From: Proteocatella sp049670425
GTDB lineage: Bacteria; Bacillota; Clostridia; Peptostreptococcales; Filifactoraceae
NCBI GenBank assembly: GCA_049670425.1
Contig: JBATTG010000214.1
Coordinates: 1-32,575, forward strand
Length of the DNA stretch: 32,575 bases
Reading direction: 5' to 3'
A program made the position numbers and the translations under genes. Each line of letters begins with the position of its first letter. Position 1 is the stretch's first letter. Below are positions 8,694-17,274 of this stretch, piece after piece. The notes beneath the pieces are model-generated. The model was not told where the DNA came from. It was given only the letters and a program-made list of their open reading frames with translations, and searched no databases.

Positions 8694-9032
8694 ATGAACA
8701 AACATGATTTAAGTGATAACTATACTAATAACAGCGATGCAAAAATCAGCGTCGATGTTGAAGCTCCCTTAAATTATGATAATTCACAAGTCCAATCAAT
8801 GAGCGCCGGAGAGCTTGAGCAGCTTGCCAGCGCTCTACTTGAAAAAGAAAATGAATTGTCAAAAAAAGAGGAAGATCTTAAGAAAAAGGAAGCCGAATAT
8901 GTGAACTACAAGGAGAAAGCTTATGATAAAATAAATATAAGCGTCAAGACCCTTGATAAAATAATTGTAATCCTGTTTGTAGCCTTAATCGCCGCAATCT
9001 TTATCGGAATGTTCAAGGCTCAGCTTCCTTAA
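8694..9032 (+). CDS. small coiled-coil protein with C-terminal membrane anchor, function unknown
   Basis: I do not recognise a family. The ATG at 8694 is preferred over a TTG 15 bases upstream because TTGGAG lies at the right distance before it. The 112-residue product has a polar, Asn/Asp-rich N-terminal third, a strongly charged Glu/Lys heptad-like helix at about 38-75 that should form a coiled coil, and one hydrophobic helix at about 88-106 followed by only six residues. That layout is a tail-anchored protein with its coiled coil in the cytoplasm. It is the last gene before the terminator of the mgl operon, 41 bases after mglC, so it is probably co-transcribed with the transporter; a structural or regulatory role at the transporter is possible but unproven. 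Confidence 0.8.
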   Translation: MNKHDLSDNYTNNSDAKISVDVEAPLNYDNSQVQSMSAGELEQLASALLEKENELSKKEEDLKKKEAEYVNYKEKAYDKINISVKTLDKIIVILFVALIAAIFIGMFKAQLP

Positions 9033-9050
9033 AATATAACTGCTAAAAAG

Positions 9051-9093
9051 CATATAAACATCACCCGGGAATCGTGAGCTTATATGTTTTATT
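9051..9093 (+). terminator. terminator separating mgl and gal genes
   Basis: Arms CATATAA (9051-9057) and TTATATG (9080-9086), with inner TCAC/GTGA, form an interrupted hairpin followed by TTTTATTT. It follows the small protein gene and precedes galK. Confidence 0.6.
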
Positions 9094-9148
9094 TGCGTTT
9101 CAAGCTCTCTATGAATAATTTCCATATTAAATAAATTGGAGGAACCTC

Positions 9149-10444
9149 GTGAATATAAAAGATTTAAAAAATATGCTGACGAACAAAGAACTGGATAAAA
9201 GCCTGAAGCGTCTTTATTCATCAGACCCTCATATCATCGAACTTCAAAGAAAAAGATACCTGAGACTTATTGGAATGTTTGAAGCTGCTTTTAAAAGCAC
9301 TGAGAACGCTTCTTTTTTCAGCGCCCCAGGAAGAACTGAACTTGGCGGTAATCATACAGACCATCAGCGTGGCCAGGTTATAGCAGCCAGCATAAATCTT
9401 GATATGATTGCATGCTGCAGTTCAAACGACAGCAATATCATAAGAATAAAATCTGAGGGTTTTGACCAAGATGAGATTGACCTTAGTGAAAATGAGCCAA
9501 AGCCTGAAGAAATTAACACATCAGCGGCTTTAATCAGAGGTATTGCCTCAAAGATTAAAACCATGGGTTATGCGCTTCATGGCTTCGATGCCTATATCAC
9601 CTCCGACGTTCTGACGGGTTCAGGGCTGTCTTCTTCGGCCGCTTTTGAAGTGCTCATAGGCGTAATCATAAACCATATGTTCTGCAATGGTGAGATTTCG
9701 GCCATTGAAATTGCAAAAATTGGTCAGTATGCTGAAAATGTATATTTTGGAAAACCATGTGGCCTTATGGACCAGATGGCCTCCTCCGTAGGTAATATAA
9801 TCGAAATAGATTTCAGGTATGAGGAATCTCCAGTTGTTGAAAAAGTTGATTTTGACTTTACATCCACCAGTTACGCACTTTGTATAATCGATACTGGCGG
9901 AGACCATGCAGACCTTACAGATGAATATGCCGCTATCCCAAAGGAGATGAAAAATGTAGCTGCTTTCTTTGGCAAGGAAGTGCTTAGTCAGGTTGATGAA
10001 ACTGACTTCTATAAAAATATATCTAAAATAAGAAAGTCTGCCGGTGACAGAGCTGTACTTCGAGCGGCTCACTACTTTGCCGATACCAAAAGAGCTGTAC
10101 ATCAGACCCAGGCCCTGAAAGCTGGAAACTGGAACGAATTTCTGAACATTTCAAACGAATCGGGACATTCTTCCTTCGAATATCTTCAAAACATATATGT
10201 AAGTTCACATCCAGAAACTCAAAATGTTTCTGTAACCCTAGCCATATGCAAACATCTGCTAGGCGAAAAAGGTGCCTGCAGAGTCCACGGAGGTGGATTT
10301 GCCGGAACAGTTCAAGCCTTCGTTCCCCTCGATATGCTAGAGCGCTTTAAAGTCAGCATGGAAGAATCCTTAGGTTCAGGAAGCTGTCACATCTTATCAA
10401 TAAGGTCTTACGGTGGCGTCAACCTTCTAAACCTGAAAAAATAA
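9149..10444 (+). CDS. galK: galactokinase
   Basis: GHMP kinase phosphorylating galactose at C1, first step of the Leloir route. At 431 residues it is longer than the Escherichia coli enzyme (382), with an N-terminal extension of about 40 residues. Motifs: PGRTELGGNHTDH (60-72, sugar site), the phosphate loop GSGLSSSAA (157-165), the catalytic Asp in CGLMDQMASS (Asp208), and RVHGGGFAGT (377-386). The start is GTG, fixed by TTGGAGGAA seven bases upstream; no ATG fits better. A 123-base gap to galE holds no clear terminator. Confidence 0.95.
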   Translation: MNIKDLKNMLTNKELDKSLKRLYSSDPHIIELQRKRYLRLIGMFEAAFKSTENASFFSAPGRTELGGNHTDHQRGQVIAASINLDMIACCSSNDSNIIRIKSEGFDQDEIDLSENEPKPEEINTSAALIRGIASKIKTMGYALHGFDAYITSDVLTGSGLSSSAAFEVLIGVIINHMFCNGEISAIEIAKIGQYAENVYFGKPCGLMDQMASSVGNIIEIDFRYEESPVVEKVDFDFTSTSYALCIIDTGGDHADLTDEYAAIPKEMKNVAAFFGKEVLSQVDETDFYKNISKIRKSAGDRAVLRAAHYFADTKRAVHQTQALKAGNWNEFLNISNESGHSSFEYLQNIYVSSHPETQNVSVTLAICKHLLGEKGACRVHGGGFAGTVQAFVPLDMLERFKVSMEESLGSGSCHILSIRSYGGVNLLNLKK

Positions 10445-10567
10445 CTACACGAATAAAATAAATTTTCTATATATTAAACACTACCCATAAAACAAGACTC
10501 AAGTTTAATACTTTCCAGTAATAAGCGCGACCTGAGGATATGTTTTTTTGAACAAGGAGGAAATACC

Positions 10568-11548
10568 ATGACAATTTTAGTGCCCGGCGGAGCTGGTTAT
10601 ATCGGTTCTCACACCGTTTATGAATTGATTGAAAATGGAGAAAATGTCGTTATAGTGGACAATCTGGAAACAGGCCATCAATGGGCAATTCACCCAAAAG
10701 CCAAATTCTATAAAGGCGATATAAGAGATAAAGCATTTTTAGACGCCGTATTTGAAAAAGAAAATATTGACTGCGTAATACATTTTGCAGCTAACTCCCT
10801 CGTTGGAGAAAGCATGACTAATCCTTTGAAATATTACAATAACAATGTTTATGGTACGCAAGTTTTGCTCCAGTCGATGATTGAGCATGATGTAAAAAAG
10901 ATAGTATTCTCATCTACGGCGGCTACCTATGGAGAGCCTGAAAAAATTCCAATAGAAGAAAGTGACCCTACCTGCCCCACAAATGCCTACGGTGAAACCA
11001 AACTGGCAATGGAGAAAATGATGGGCTGGACCGACAAAGCTCATGGCGTAAAATATGTTTCCCTTAGATATTTCAATGCCTGCGGCGCTCATAGGAGTGG
11101 CCAGATAGGAGAAGCTCATAATCCAGAAACTCATCTGATTCCGCTGATCCTTCAGGTTCCGCTTGGCAAGAGAGACTTCATCGGGATTTACGGTGATGAT
11201 TACGATACGACAGATGGAACCTGCATAAGGGATTACGTCCATGTAACCGACCTGGCAAAAGCTCATATCCTGGCTACCCGATATCTTCTTGATGGCAATG
11301 AAAGCGAAATCTTCAATCTCGGCATAGGAACAGGTTTCAGTGTAAGAGAAGTAATAGACTGCGCTAGAAAAGTAACTGGACACCCCATACCGGAAAGAAT
11401 AACCCCAAGAAGAAGCGGTGACCCTGCTAAGCTGATAGCATCATGCAAAAAAGCAAACAAAATACTGGGCTGGAAAGCTGAGTATACAGATATAGATAAA
11501 ATTATGACAAGCGCCTGGAACTGGCATAAAAATTCCAATTTAGCATAA
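10568..11548 (+). CDS. galE: UDP-glucose 4-epimerase
   Basis: Extended short-chain dehydrogenase that interconverts UDP-galactose and UDP-glucose with tightly bound NAD. The 326 residues begin with the NAD motif GGAGYIG (7-13), followed by DNLETGH, the Ser/Thr cluster FSSTAATYGE near 114-123, and the catalytic pair in YGETK (Tyr141, Lys145). The UDP-sugar binding part includes RYFNACGAH and GDDYDTTDGTCIRDYVHV. AAGGAGGAAATACC precedes the ATG. It lies 9 bases before galT, so the two are one transcript. Confidence 0.96.
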   Translation: MTILVPGGAGYIGSHTVYELIENGENVVIVDNLETGHQWAIHPKAKFYKGDIRDKAFLDAVFEKENIDCVIHFAANSLVGESMTNPLKYYNNNVYGTQVLLQSMIEHDVKKIVFSSTAATYGEPEKIPIEESDPTCPTNAYGETKLAMEKMMGWTDKAHGVKYVSLRYFNACGAHRSGQIGEAHNPETHLIPLILQVPLGKRDFIGIYGDDYDTTDGTCIRDYVHVTDLAKAHILATRYLLDGNESEIFNLGIGTGFSVREVIDCARKVTGHPIPERITPRRSGDPAKLIASCKKANKILGWKAEYTDIDKIMTSAWNWHKNSNLA

Positions 11549-11557
11549 GGAGACACT

Positions 11558-13108
11558 ATGATTTCTAAATATATTATTCATCTTGTAGACTACGGTCTTG
11601 AAACTGGACTCATCGACTCTGCCGACAAGATATATGTCACAAACAGACTCCTCGAGCTTTTTGAACTCGACGAGCTCCAGATTGACGGAGCCGGCGAATA
11701 CCCCTGTGGCTCTGCACAATCCAGCAAATTTTCAAATGCAACAGTTGAAAACAGCCTTGCCCTTAATGAAATTTTAGACTTTATGCTTGATTATTCAGTA
11801 TCTAAAGGGATTTTAGAAAGCGGAACAATTGTCAGCAGAGACCTTTTTGACACCAGAATAATGGCGGTTCTTACCCCTAACCCGAGCGTCGTGATTTCCA
11901 ATTTCAACAAACTGAATGCAGCCTCTCCAAAAGATGCTACGGACTATTTCTACAAATTCAGTCAGGACACCAATTATATCAGGCGTGATCGTATTGCGAA
12001 AGACATTCAATGGAAAGCCGATACCCCGTATGGCGAGCTTGATGTGACAATCAACCTCTCCAAACCAGAAAAAGATCCCAAGGATATTGCCGCAGAGAGA
12101 AATGCCAGGCAATCTGGCTATCCAAAATGTCTTCTTTGCATGGAAAATGAAGGCTACTCCGGAAGAATAAACCATCCAGCAAGGCAAAACCACAGGATAA
12201 TACCAATAAGGATAAACAATCAGGACTGGGGATTTCAATACTCCCCCTACGTCTACTACAACGAGCACTGCATAATATTTAACAGCAGGCATATTCCGAT
12301 GCAGATTGACAAAGACACCTTTGTAAAGCTGTTTGACTTTGTGAAACTCTTCCCCCACTATTTTGTAGGCTCCAATGCCGACCTTCCGATAGTCGGCGGC
12401 TCAATTCTCTCCCATGATCATTTTCAAGGTGGAAACTATGAATTTGCCATGGCAAAAGCTCAAACAGAAAAACAGTTTAAAATCAGCGGCTTTGAAGATG
12501 TAGATTGCGGCATCGTAAAATGGCCGATGTCGGTCATCAGACTAAGACATACAGAGACTGCCCCTTTAATTAAACTTGCGTGTCACATACTAGACAGCTG
12601 GAGGGCTTACAGCAATCCAGATTCATTTATATTTGCCTATACCGGTGATACGCCTCACAATACCATAACTCCGATAGCCCGAAAAAACGGAGATTTTTTT
12701 GAAATGGATATAGTTCTTAGAAACAACATAACTACCAGAGAACATCCCATGGGCGTCTACCATCCTCACGAGGAGCTTCACAACATAAAGAAGGAAAATA
12801 TCGGCCTTATCGAAGTAATGGGTCTTGCCGTACTTCCTTCCAGGCTCAAATCGGAGATGAAGCTTCTGGCAGATGCCGTGATTGCCAATGAGAATATAGG
12901 CGAGAATGAAAATATCGCCCATCACAAAGAATGGATAAAAAATGCCCTTTTCAAACATGCAGACATTAATCAAAGCAACATAGAGCAAATAATACAAGCT
13001 GAAATTGGAAAAACCTTCTCTGAGGTTCTCTCTCATTCCGGAGTTTTCAAACGTGATGAAAAGGGTCAAAAAGCCTTTGAAGTATTCATGAAATCTCTAA
13101 ATACGTAA
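11558..13108 (+). CDS. galT: UTP/UDP-glucose--hexose-1-phosphate uridylyltransferase, Firmicute (class II) type
   Basis: Transfers UMP between UDP-glucose and galactose-1-phosphate. The 516-residue length and lack of the classic HPH active-site motif place it in the longer GalT2 family of Firmicutes, not the 350-residue enterobacterial type. The histidine-rich GGSILSHDHFQGG around residue 283-295 is the probable nucleotidyl-transfer site, and CLLCMENEGYSGRINHPARQ around 190-210 is the family's central conserved block. AAGGAGAC precedes the ATG. It is flanked tightly by galE and galM. Confidence 0.93.
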   Translation: MISKYIIHLVDYGLETGLIDSADKIYVTNRLLELFELDELQIDGAGEYPCGSAQSSKFSNATVENSLALNEILDFMLDYSVSKGILESGTIVSRDLFDTRIMAVLTPNPSVVISNFNKLNAASPKDATDYFYKFSQDTNYIRRDRIAKDIQWKADTPYGELDVTINLSKPEKDPKDIAAERNARQSGYPKCLLCMENEGYSGRINHPARQNHRIIPIRINNQDWGFQYSPYVYYNEHCIIFNSRHIPMQIDKDTFVKLFDFVKLFPHYFVGSNADLPIVGGSILSHDHFQGGNYEFAMAKAQTEKQFKISGFEDVDCGIVKWPMSVIRLRHTETAPLIKLACHILDSWRAYSNPDSFIFAYTGDTPHNTITPIARKNGDFFEMDIVLRNNITTREHPMGVYHPHEELHNIKKENIGLIEVMGLAVLPSRLKSEMKLLADAVIANENIGENENIAHHKEWIKNALFKHADINQSNIEQIIQAEIGKTFSEVLSHSGVFKRDEKGQKAFEVFMKSLNT

Positions 13109-13130
13109 AATATTAAAAAGGATGACCGCT

Positions 13131-14210
13131 ATGATAAAAACAAGCAAAAAAACTTTCGGAAAACTCCGTGACGGACGTGAAGCTACGATTTACAGCATGT
13201 CAAGAAATAATTTCACCGTAAAAATAAGTGACTACGGCGCAAGCATCGTATCCATTTCATTTGATGATTCAAAATCCATGGCTGATGAGGAAGCCCTTGA
13301 CATAGTACTTGGTTTTGACAGCGCCTTAGAATATGAAAATGACAACTGCTGTTTCGGAGCCGTATGCGGAAGATTTGCCAACAGAATAAAAGATGGTAAA
13401 TTCACCCTTAACGGCAACGAATACAAGCTTGCAGTAAATAACAACACAAATCATCTCCATGGAGGTGTCAGTGGATTCAACCGTAAACTATGGCAGGCTG
13501 AATTTATCCCAGATGGAATTTCACTTAGCTATACAAGCCCCGACGGTGAAGAGGGTTATCCTGGAAATCTTGACGTCAAAGTATTATATACAATAATCCA
13601 GGACAATACCCTGGATATACACTATATTGCAAAATCTGACAAAGATACGCTTGTCAATCTCACAAACCACAGTTATTTCAACCTCTGCGGACATGACAAA
13701 GGCAAGGTGCTCAACCATAGCCTCAAAATCGATGCAAATAATTTTACCGAGCTTGATGAAAGCTCCTGCCCAAGCGGAAAAATAAGCCCAGTTAAGGATA
13801 CACCCCTGGATTTTGAAGATTTTCATACTCTCGGGGAACGAATAGCTTCAAATCATTCTCAGTTGCTGATAGGAAACGGCTATGACCACAACTTCGTTCT
13901 CAATAATGATTCGTCCGTAGAATCTCTAAGAGGAATCAAGCTTGCCGCCACTGCCATCTGCCATTCAAGTCAAAATACCCTTGAGATGAAGGTCTATACC
14001 AACAAACCTGGTGTCCAGCTGTATACGGCAAATTATATGGAGGAAAACACCAAGGGTAAAAACGGAGCATGTTATGGAGCTCATAGTGGTTTCTGCCTGG
14101 AAACCCAATATTTTCCAGACGGAATCAACCACGATAACTTTCCAAGCCCAGTTCTAAAAGCTGGTGAAGAATACAACTTTACGACAATTTATTCATTTTC
14201 AAGATTGTAA
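13131..14210 (+). CDS. galM: aldose 1-epimerase (galactose mutarotase)
   Basis: Interconverts alpha and beta anomers of galactose so that GalK receives its preferred form. AAAGGA lies nine bases before the ATG at 13131, while an upstream ATG at 13122 touches that ribosome site, so 13131 is the better start (359 residues). Seen: GRFANRI (80-86), NHLHGG with His108 and His110, the catalytic acid His180 in NLTNHSYFNL, and the catalytic base Glu324 in GFCLETQYFPDG. It closes the gal operon; a weak AT-rich hairpin follows. Confidence 0.95.
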   Translation: MIKTSKKTFGKLRDGREATIYSMSRNNFTVKISDYGASIVSISFDDSKSMADEEALDIVLGFDSALEYENDNCCFGAVCGRFANRIKDGKFTLNGNEYKLAVNNNTNHLHGGVSGFNRKLWQAEFIPDGISLSYTSPDGEEGYPGNLDVKVLYTIIQDNTLDIHYIAKSDKDTLVNLTNHSYFNLCGHDKGKVLNHSLKIDANNFTELDESSCPSGKISPVKDTPLDFEDFHTLGERIASNHSQLLIGNGYDHNFVLNNDSSVESLRGIKLAATAICHSSQNTLEMKVYTNKPGVQLYTANYMEENTKGKNGACYGAHSGFCLETQYFPDGINHDNFPSPVLKAGEEYNFTTIYSFSRL

Positions 14211-14216
14211 AGATTC

Positions 14217-14238
14217 ATAATGAATGCATTATTTTTTC
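14217..14238 (+). terminator. weak terminator after galM
   Basis: A short 6-bp stem ATAATG / CATTAT with a 4-base loop is followed by TTTTTT. The stem is all but one pair A-T, so read-through towards the sortase gene is plausible. Confidence 0.4.
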
Positions 14239-14312
14239 AAAACCTCACAAGCGATGCCTCCCGATGGGTATAATATATATTACATTCGACTTTGAGATGG
14301 GAGGATATTTCT

Positions 14313-15131
14313 ATGAAGACTCATAAAAGTAAAAACAAGTGGATATATGCCCTGTTTTTCTATATTCTGCTTGGGCTGTCCGTATTTCTTGTATATAATA
14401 TATCCAGTGATGTTTACAGCAGGTATACAGGAAACAAGATGTACGAGGAATTGAAAGATAAAAAGCCAGTTCCGCCTTCAATATCACAGCAAGCCAGTCC
14501 CTCTGCCTCAATTCCTCTACTGCAAAAAGACTCGGAGCCTGAAATCCCAAAAAAAGACAACCTTCAAATGCTCAGAGAGTTAAAGGAAAAAAATTCTGAT
14601 ACCATTGCGTGGATTGAGATTCCAGGCACCATGATTGACTATCCCGTAATGCAGTCTGCAGACAATAAATATTATCTTCGAAAGACCTTCGGCCGCGAGT
14701 ACAATATTTTAGGAAGCATATTCGCTGATTACAGAAACGCTCCGAGTTTCGATGATCAAAATACAGTACTTTACGGACATAACATGAAAGACGGGTCCAT
14801 GTTCTATGATATTACCTTTCTTAAAAATCAGGATTTTTATGACAAGTACAATAGCATTACAGTAAGTCTTGACGACAGAATTCTAGAATATACTCTGTTT
14901 TCAGTATATGAAGTCAATAAGGACTATGATTACCGGTCTCCACATTATGACAAATATCATTTCGAGAACCTCTTAGCCGAACTTAAAGCAAAATCCATCA
15001 TACAATCGGATATAGTCCCAACATCAGAAGATAAAATACTGACCCTTTCCACCTGCAGCTATTCCTTTAACAATGCCCGCCTGGTTGCCCATGCAGTTCT
15101 TACGAATGTCACAGAATTTAAGGCAAATTAG
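14313..15131 (+). CDS. srtB: class B sortase
   Basis: Membrane-anchored cysteine transpeptidase that joins surface proteins to the cell wall. The ATG at 14313 is chosen because GGGAGGAT lies eight bases before it. The 272 residues show an N-terminal membrane anchor (10-28), a Pro/Ser linker, and a sortase domain with the catalytic triad His156 (LYGHNMKDGSMF), Cys248 (TLSTCSYS) and Arg256 (NNARLVAHA). The motifs and the long helical insertion before the Cys fit class B, whose known substrates carry NPQTN- or NPxTG-like signals. The two adhesins just downstream on the opposite strand end in NPQTS and are its likely clients. A TATAAT box at 14269-14274 suggests its own promoter. It converges on the shorter adhesin across a shared terminator. 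Confidence 0.93.
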   Translation: MKTHKSKNKWIYALFFYILLGLSVFLVYNISSDVYSRYTGNKMYEELKDKKPVPPSISQQASPSASIPLLQKDSEPEIPKKDNLQMLRELKEKNSDTIAWIEIPGTMIDYPVMQSADNKYYLRKTFGREYNILGSIFADYRNAPSFDDQNTVLYGHNMKDGSMFYDITFLKNQDFYDKYNSITVSLDDRILEYTLFSVYEVNKDYDYRSPHYDKYHFENLLAELKAKSIIQSDIVPTSEDKILTLSTCSYSFNNARLVAHAVLTNVTEFKAN

Positions 15132-15201
15132 TATTTAGCTGGAATATGATTGCAATTGTCCTTGCTCAAACTTGTCTTATCAAACGCATTATATTTACAT
15201 T

Positions 15202-15248
15202 ACAAAAGCATCAAGCTTCTCTAACTTTGAGAAGCTTGATGCTTTTGT
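15202..15248. terminator. bidirectional terminator between srtB and the 570-residue adhesin
   Basis: A perfect 20-bp stem with arms starting ACAAAAGCATCAAGC and a 7-base TAACTTT loop. T-rich stretches follow on both strands, so it can end srtB from the left and the adhesin from the right. A diverged copy lies at 17197-17243 after the paralogous adhesin. Confidence 0.85.
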
Positions 15249-15312
15249 TAACCTCAATTTTTTCATTCAGCATTGTTTACTAGTCTCCATAAAAAATGAA
15301 ACTTTTTTAAAA

Positions 15313-17025
15313 TTAACCTCTGAGTTTTCTTTTCAATGCAAACATTGCTGCAATCGATAAACCAAGTGCCTGCATTTGTGACGTCATACCAGCATCTGAT
15401 GTCTGTGGGTTAGCATAAGGATCTTCTATTTCCTTTGATGCCATCACTTGCTGAGCTGGCATCACTTCTTGTGCTGCCATTGACTCTGCTTCTATTCCTG
15501 CATATTCTTCAGATGAGAATACTGGAATACTAAGCGTTCTTATTTCTGGTTCTATATCTATATCCATTTCCATTGCGCTGAATGTTTCTATAACATTTGT
15601 TGTTGCGCTGTTTTCTCCCGAACTACTTTCTGAACTATTTCTTGAACTACTTCCTGAACTACTTTCTGAACTACTTTCCGATTCACTTTCTGAGCCACTT
15701 TCCGATTCACTTTCTGAGCCACTTTCTGAGCCACTTTCTGAAGATGGTTCAGAATAATAATTAGCAAAATCAATCCCATATATTCCTAGTCCATCTGAAA
15801 TTTCAACAATTTGACTGATTATTCCTATTCCAGAAAGTTCAAAGCCCTTAGTTGGATATGTTTGTGTCCAATATGTCTGTGATGCAATATCTTCAGACAC
15901 ATAATAAGTTACGTTGGGTTCAATACCTGTAAACTCGTAATGACCGTCCGCATCAGTTGTTACGGTTTCCACATTCTGCAAGTCAGCTATAGTAAGCGTT
16001 CCACTTTCATCAATATCGCCAATATATTTCCAAAGTGTAATTGTCCAACCCTGCAATCCAACTTCCCCTTCATCCAATACTCCGTCTCTGTTATGATCGT
16101 CTATAACACGACCTTGTACTGTTTTGTATTCTTTAACAGGAGGCTTGGAACAATAGAACACAATGTATTCTATATCTAAATATGCGCCTTTTCCTGTTTT
16201 TCCGCGTCCTGGAGCATGAAGACCGCTGTCAGTTGCTGCTGCAATATCCCGATAGTCATAAAAGGAACCGCCTCCCCATTTGCCTTTTTTTACACCTTTA
16301 ACATATACTGCAGAAATCGTAATGGGATTGCCATCGCTATCCACAGCTTTAAAATCAAATGTAGTTCTTTCTTTTTTCTTCTGAAAATTTACTTCAATTG
16401 TAATATTTCCCCATACTTGATTTTGTGATCCCGAAGACAATCCAATAAACAGATTCTCTGATTTATCGCAATCGTCTAATTGAGGTGCTTCAGCTTCATT
16501 ACTTGGCATTGTGCCATTTCCAGTTTTTCCCTTTTCGTCGTCTTCTTCATGACCGTCATCGCCTTCTTCATGACCGGGTTCTTCTTCATGGCCTTGGCCT
16601 TGACCCTGTCCTTGTCCTTCTTCATGGCCTGGTTCTTCTTCACTGCCTGGTTCTTGACCCTGGCCTGGTTCTTCTTCACTCCCTGGTTCTTGACCCTGGC
16701 CTGGTTCTTCTTCATTGCTTGGTTCTTCTTCATGACCTGGTTCTTGACCCTGACCCTGTCCTTGACCCTGTCCTTTCTCTTGAGCCTCACTTTCATTATT
16801 ACCTTGAATCTTGCCTTGACCTTCATCTGGCAAACCTGATGTTTCTTCATCCAGAGGAACTATTGATGTTTCTTCCAAAGGAAGAACTTGTGATGATTCA
16901 ATTATAGTATCTTCATAAGTAGATGCTTCACTTTCAGCATATGCAAATGGTGTCCATGCCGCAGAAGTCAGAAACATTACCATAATCAATACAGAAAACA
17001 TTTTTTTCTTTTTAATTTTACTCAT
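15313..17025 (-). CDS. sortase-anchored repeat adhesin with SdrD-type B domain (570 aa)
   Basis: Predicted wall-anchored surface protein. The ATG at 17025 is chosen because AGGAAGGGG lies nine bases upstream; the in-frame extension before it overlaps that site. Layout: signal peptide 1-30 (ends AYA), a Gly/Gln/Glu/Pro repeat region at about 82-165, a unique domain at about 186-295, an SdrD/Cna-B-like domain at about 301-423 with two acidic loops resembling calcium sites (DDHNRDGVLDEGE and GDIDESGTLTIADL), a Ser/Glu repeat stalk at 425-475, and the sorting signal NPQTS (539-543), a short hydrophobic stretch and KRK. The last 250 residues are closely similar to the neighbouring 848-residue adhesin. 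A c-di-GMP-II aptamer and a hairpin hiding the ribosome site precede it. Confidence 0.88.
   Translation of the reverse strand: MSKIKKKKMFSVLIMVMFLTSAAWTPFAYAESEASTYEDTIIESSQVLPLEETSIVPLDEETSGLPDEGQGKIQGNNESEAQEKGQGQGQGQGQEPGHEEEPSNEEEPGQGQEPGSEEEPGQGQEPGSEEEPGHEEGQGQGQGQGHEEEPGHEEGDDGHEEDDEKGKTGNGTMPSNEAEAPQLDDCDKSENLFIGLSSGSQNQVWGNITIEVNFQKKKERTTFDFKAVDSDGNPITISAVYVKGVKKGKWGGGSFYDYRDIAAATDSGLHAPGRGKTGKGAYLDIEYIVFYCSKPPVKEYKTVQGRVIDDHNRDGVLDEGEVGLQGWTITLWKYIGDIDESGTLTIADLQNVETVTTDADGHYEFTGIEPNVTYYVSEDIASQTYWTQTYPTKGFELSGIGIISQIVEISDGLGIYGIDFANYYSEPSSESGSESGSESESESGSESESESSSESSSGSSSRNSSESSSGENSATTNVIETFSAMEMDIDIEPEIRTLSIPVFSSEEYAGIEAESMAAQEVMPAQQVMASKEIEDPYANPQTSDAGMTSQMQALGLSIAAMFALKRKLRG
15622..15745 (-). 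repeat. Ser/Glu-coding repeat stalk
   Basis: Short tandem units of about 12-24 bases encode SESGSE and SESSSE-like repeats between the B domain and the sorting signal. Such flexible stalks extend adhesin domains through the wall; the number of units is likely to vary between strains. Confidence 0.8.
16530..16800 (-). repeat. Gly-Gln/Glu-Pro-coding repeat tract
   Basis: Repeats encoding GQGQ, EPGHEE and EPGSEEEPGQGQ units, about residues 82-165 of the 570-residue adhesin. Because the DNA is so repetitive, long open frames also appear in other frames of this stretch; those are not genes. The very acidic, disordered composition suggests a spacer or cation-binding region. Confidence 0.85.
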
Positions 17026-17036
17026 CTTTACTGTCC

Positions 17037-17074
17037 CCTTCCTAAACATTGTTAACAATTAGCTTAGAATAAGG
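17037..17074 (-). promoter_or_regulatory. hairpin hiding the ribosome site of the 570-residue adhesin
   Basis: On the minus-strand RNA, CCUU plus UCUAA (the 3' side of aptamer helix P1 and its extension) can pair with UUAGGAAGG, which contains the Shine-Dalgarno sequence, with an inner AUUG/CAAU hairpin. Folding of the aptamer's P1 would take CCUU away and free the site. The sequence therefore suggests a translational ON switch. Confidence 0.65.
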
Positions 17075-17146
17075 TCGGTTGCACTGCTCGCTCCATACAT
17101 CTCAAGTGCCCATTTATAAGATGCATATCATCACTTCCCTTTAATG
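17069..17146 (-). ncRNA. c-di-GMP-II riboswitch before the 570-residue adhesin
   Basis: The minus strand reads AAAGGGAAGUGAUGAU, a loop, then GGGCACUUGAG and GUGCAACCGACC, the conserved core of class II c-di-GMP aptamers. The pseudoknot strand AUGCAUC pairs with GAUGUAU downstream of the core. Helix P1 looks weak (AAGG/CCUU). The aptamer ends 43 bases before the adhesin start codon, and the leader continues into the ribosome-site hairpin. Confidence 0.88.
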
Positions 17147-17196
17147 AATATTATTCACCTTCCTTCTTATATTATTTACATTTTAATATTTGTATT

Positions 17197-17243
17197 ACAA
17201 AAGCATCAGGCTTCTCTAACCTTTCGAAACTTGATGCTTTTGT
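17197..17243 (-). terminator. terminator after the 848-residue adhesin
   Basis: Outer 12-bp stem ACAAAAGCATCA / TGATGCTTTTGT with an imperfect inner part. It is a diverged copy of the terminator at 15202-15248. The T tract after it on the minus strand is poor, so some read-through into the downstream riboswitch and 570-residue adhesin is possible. Confidence 0.65.
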
Positions 17244-17274
17244 TAGCCTCAATAAAAAATGAAACTCTTTTTAA

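Noticed and set aside
16476..16907. Open frames of 119-140 codons on both strands within the adhesin repeat tract
   Set aside because: They arise from short-unit repeats that lack stops in other frames; they have no good ribosome sites and low-complexity products.
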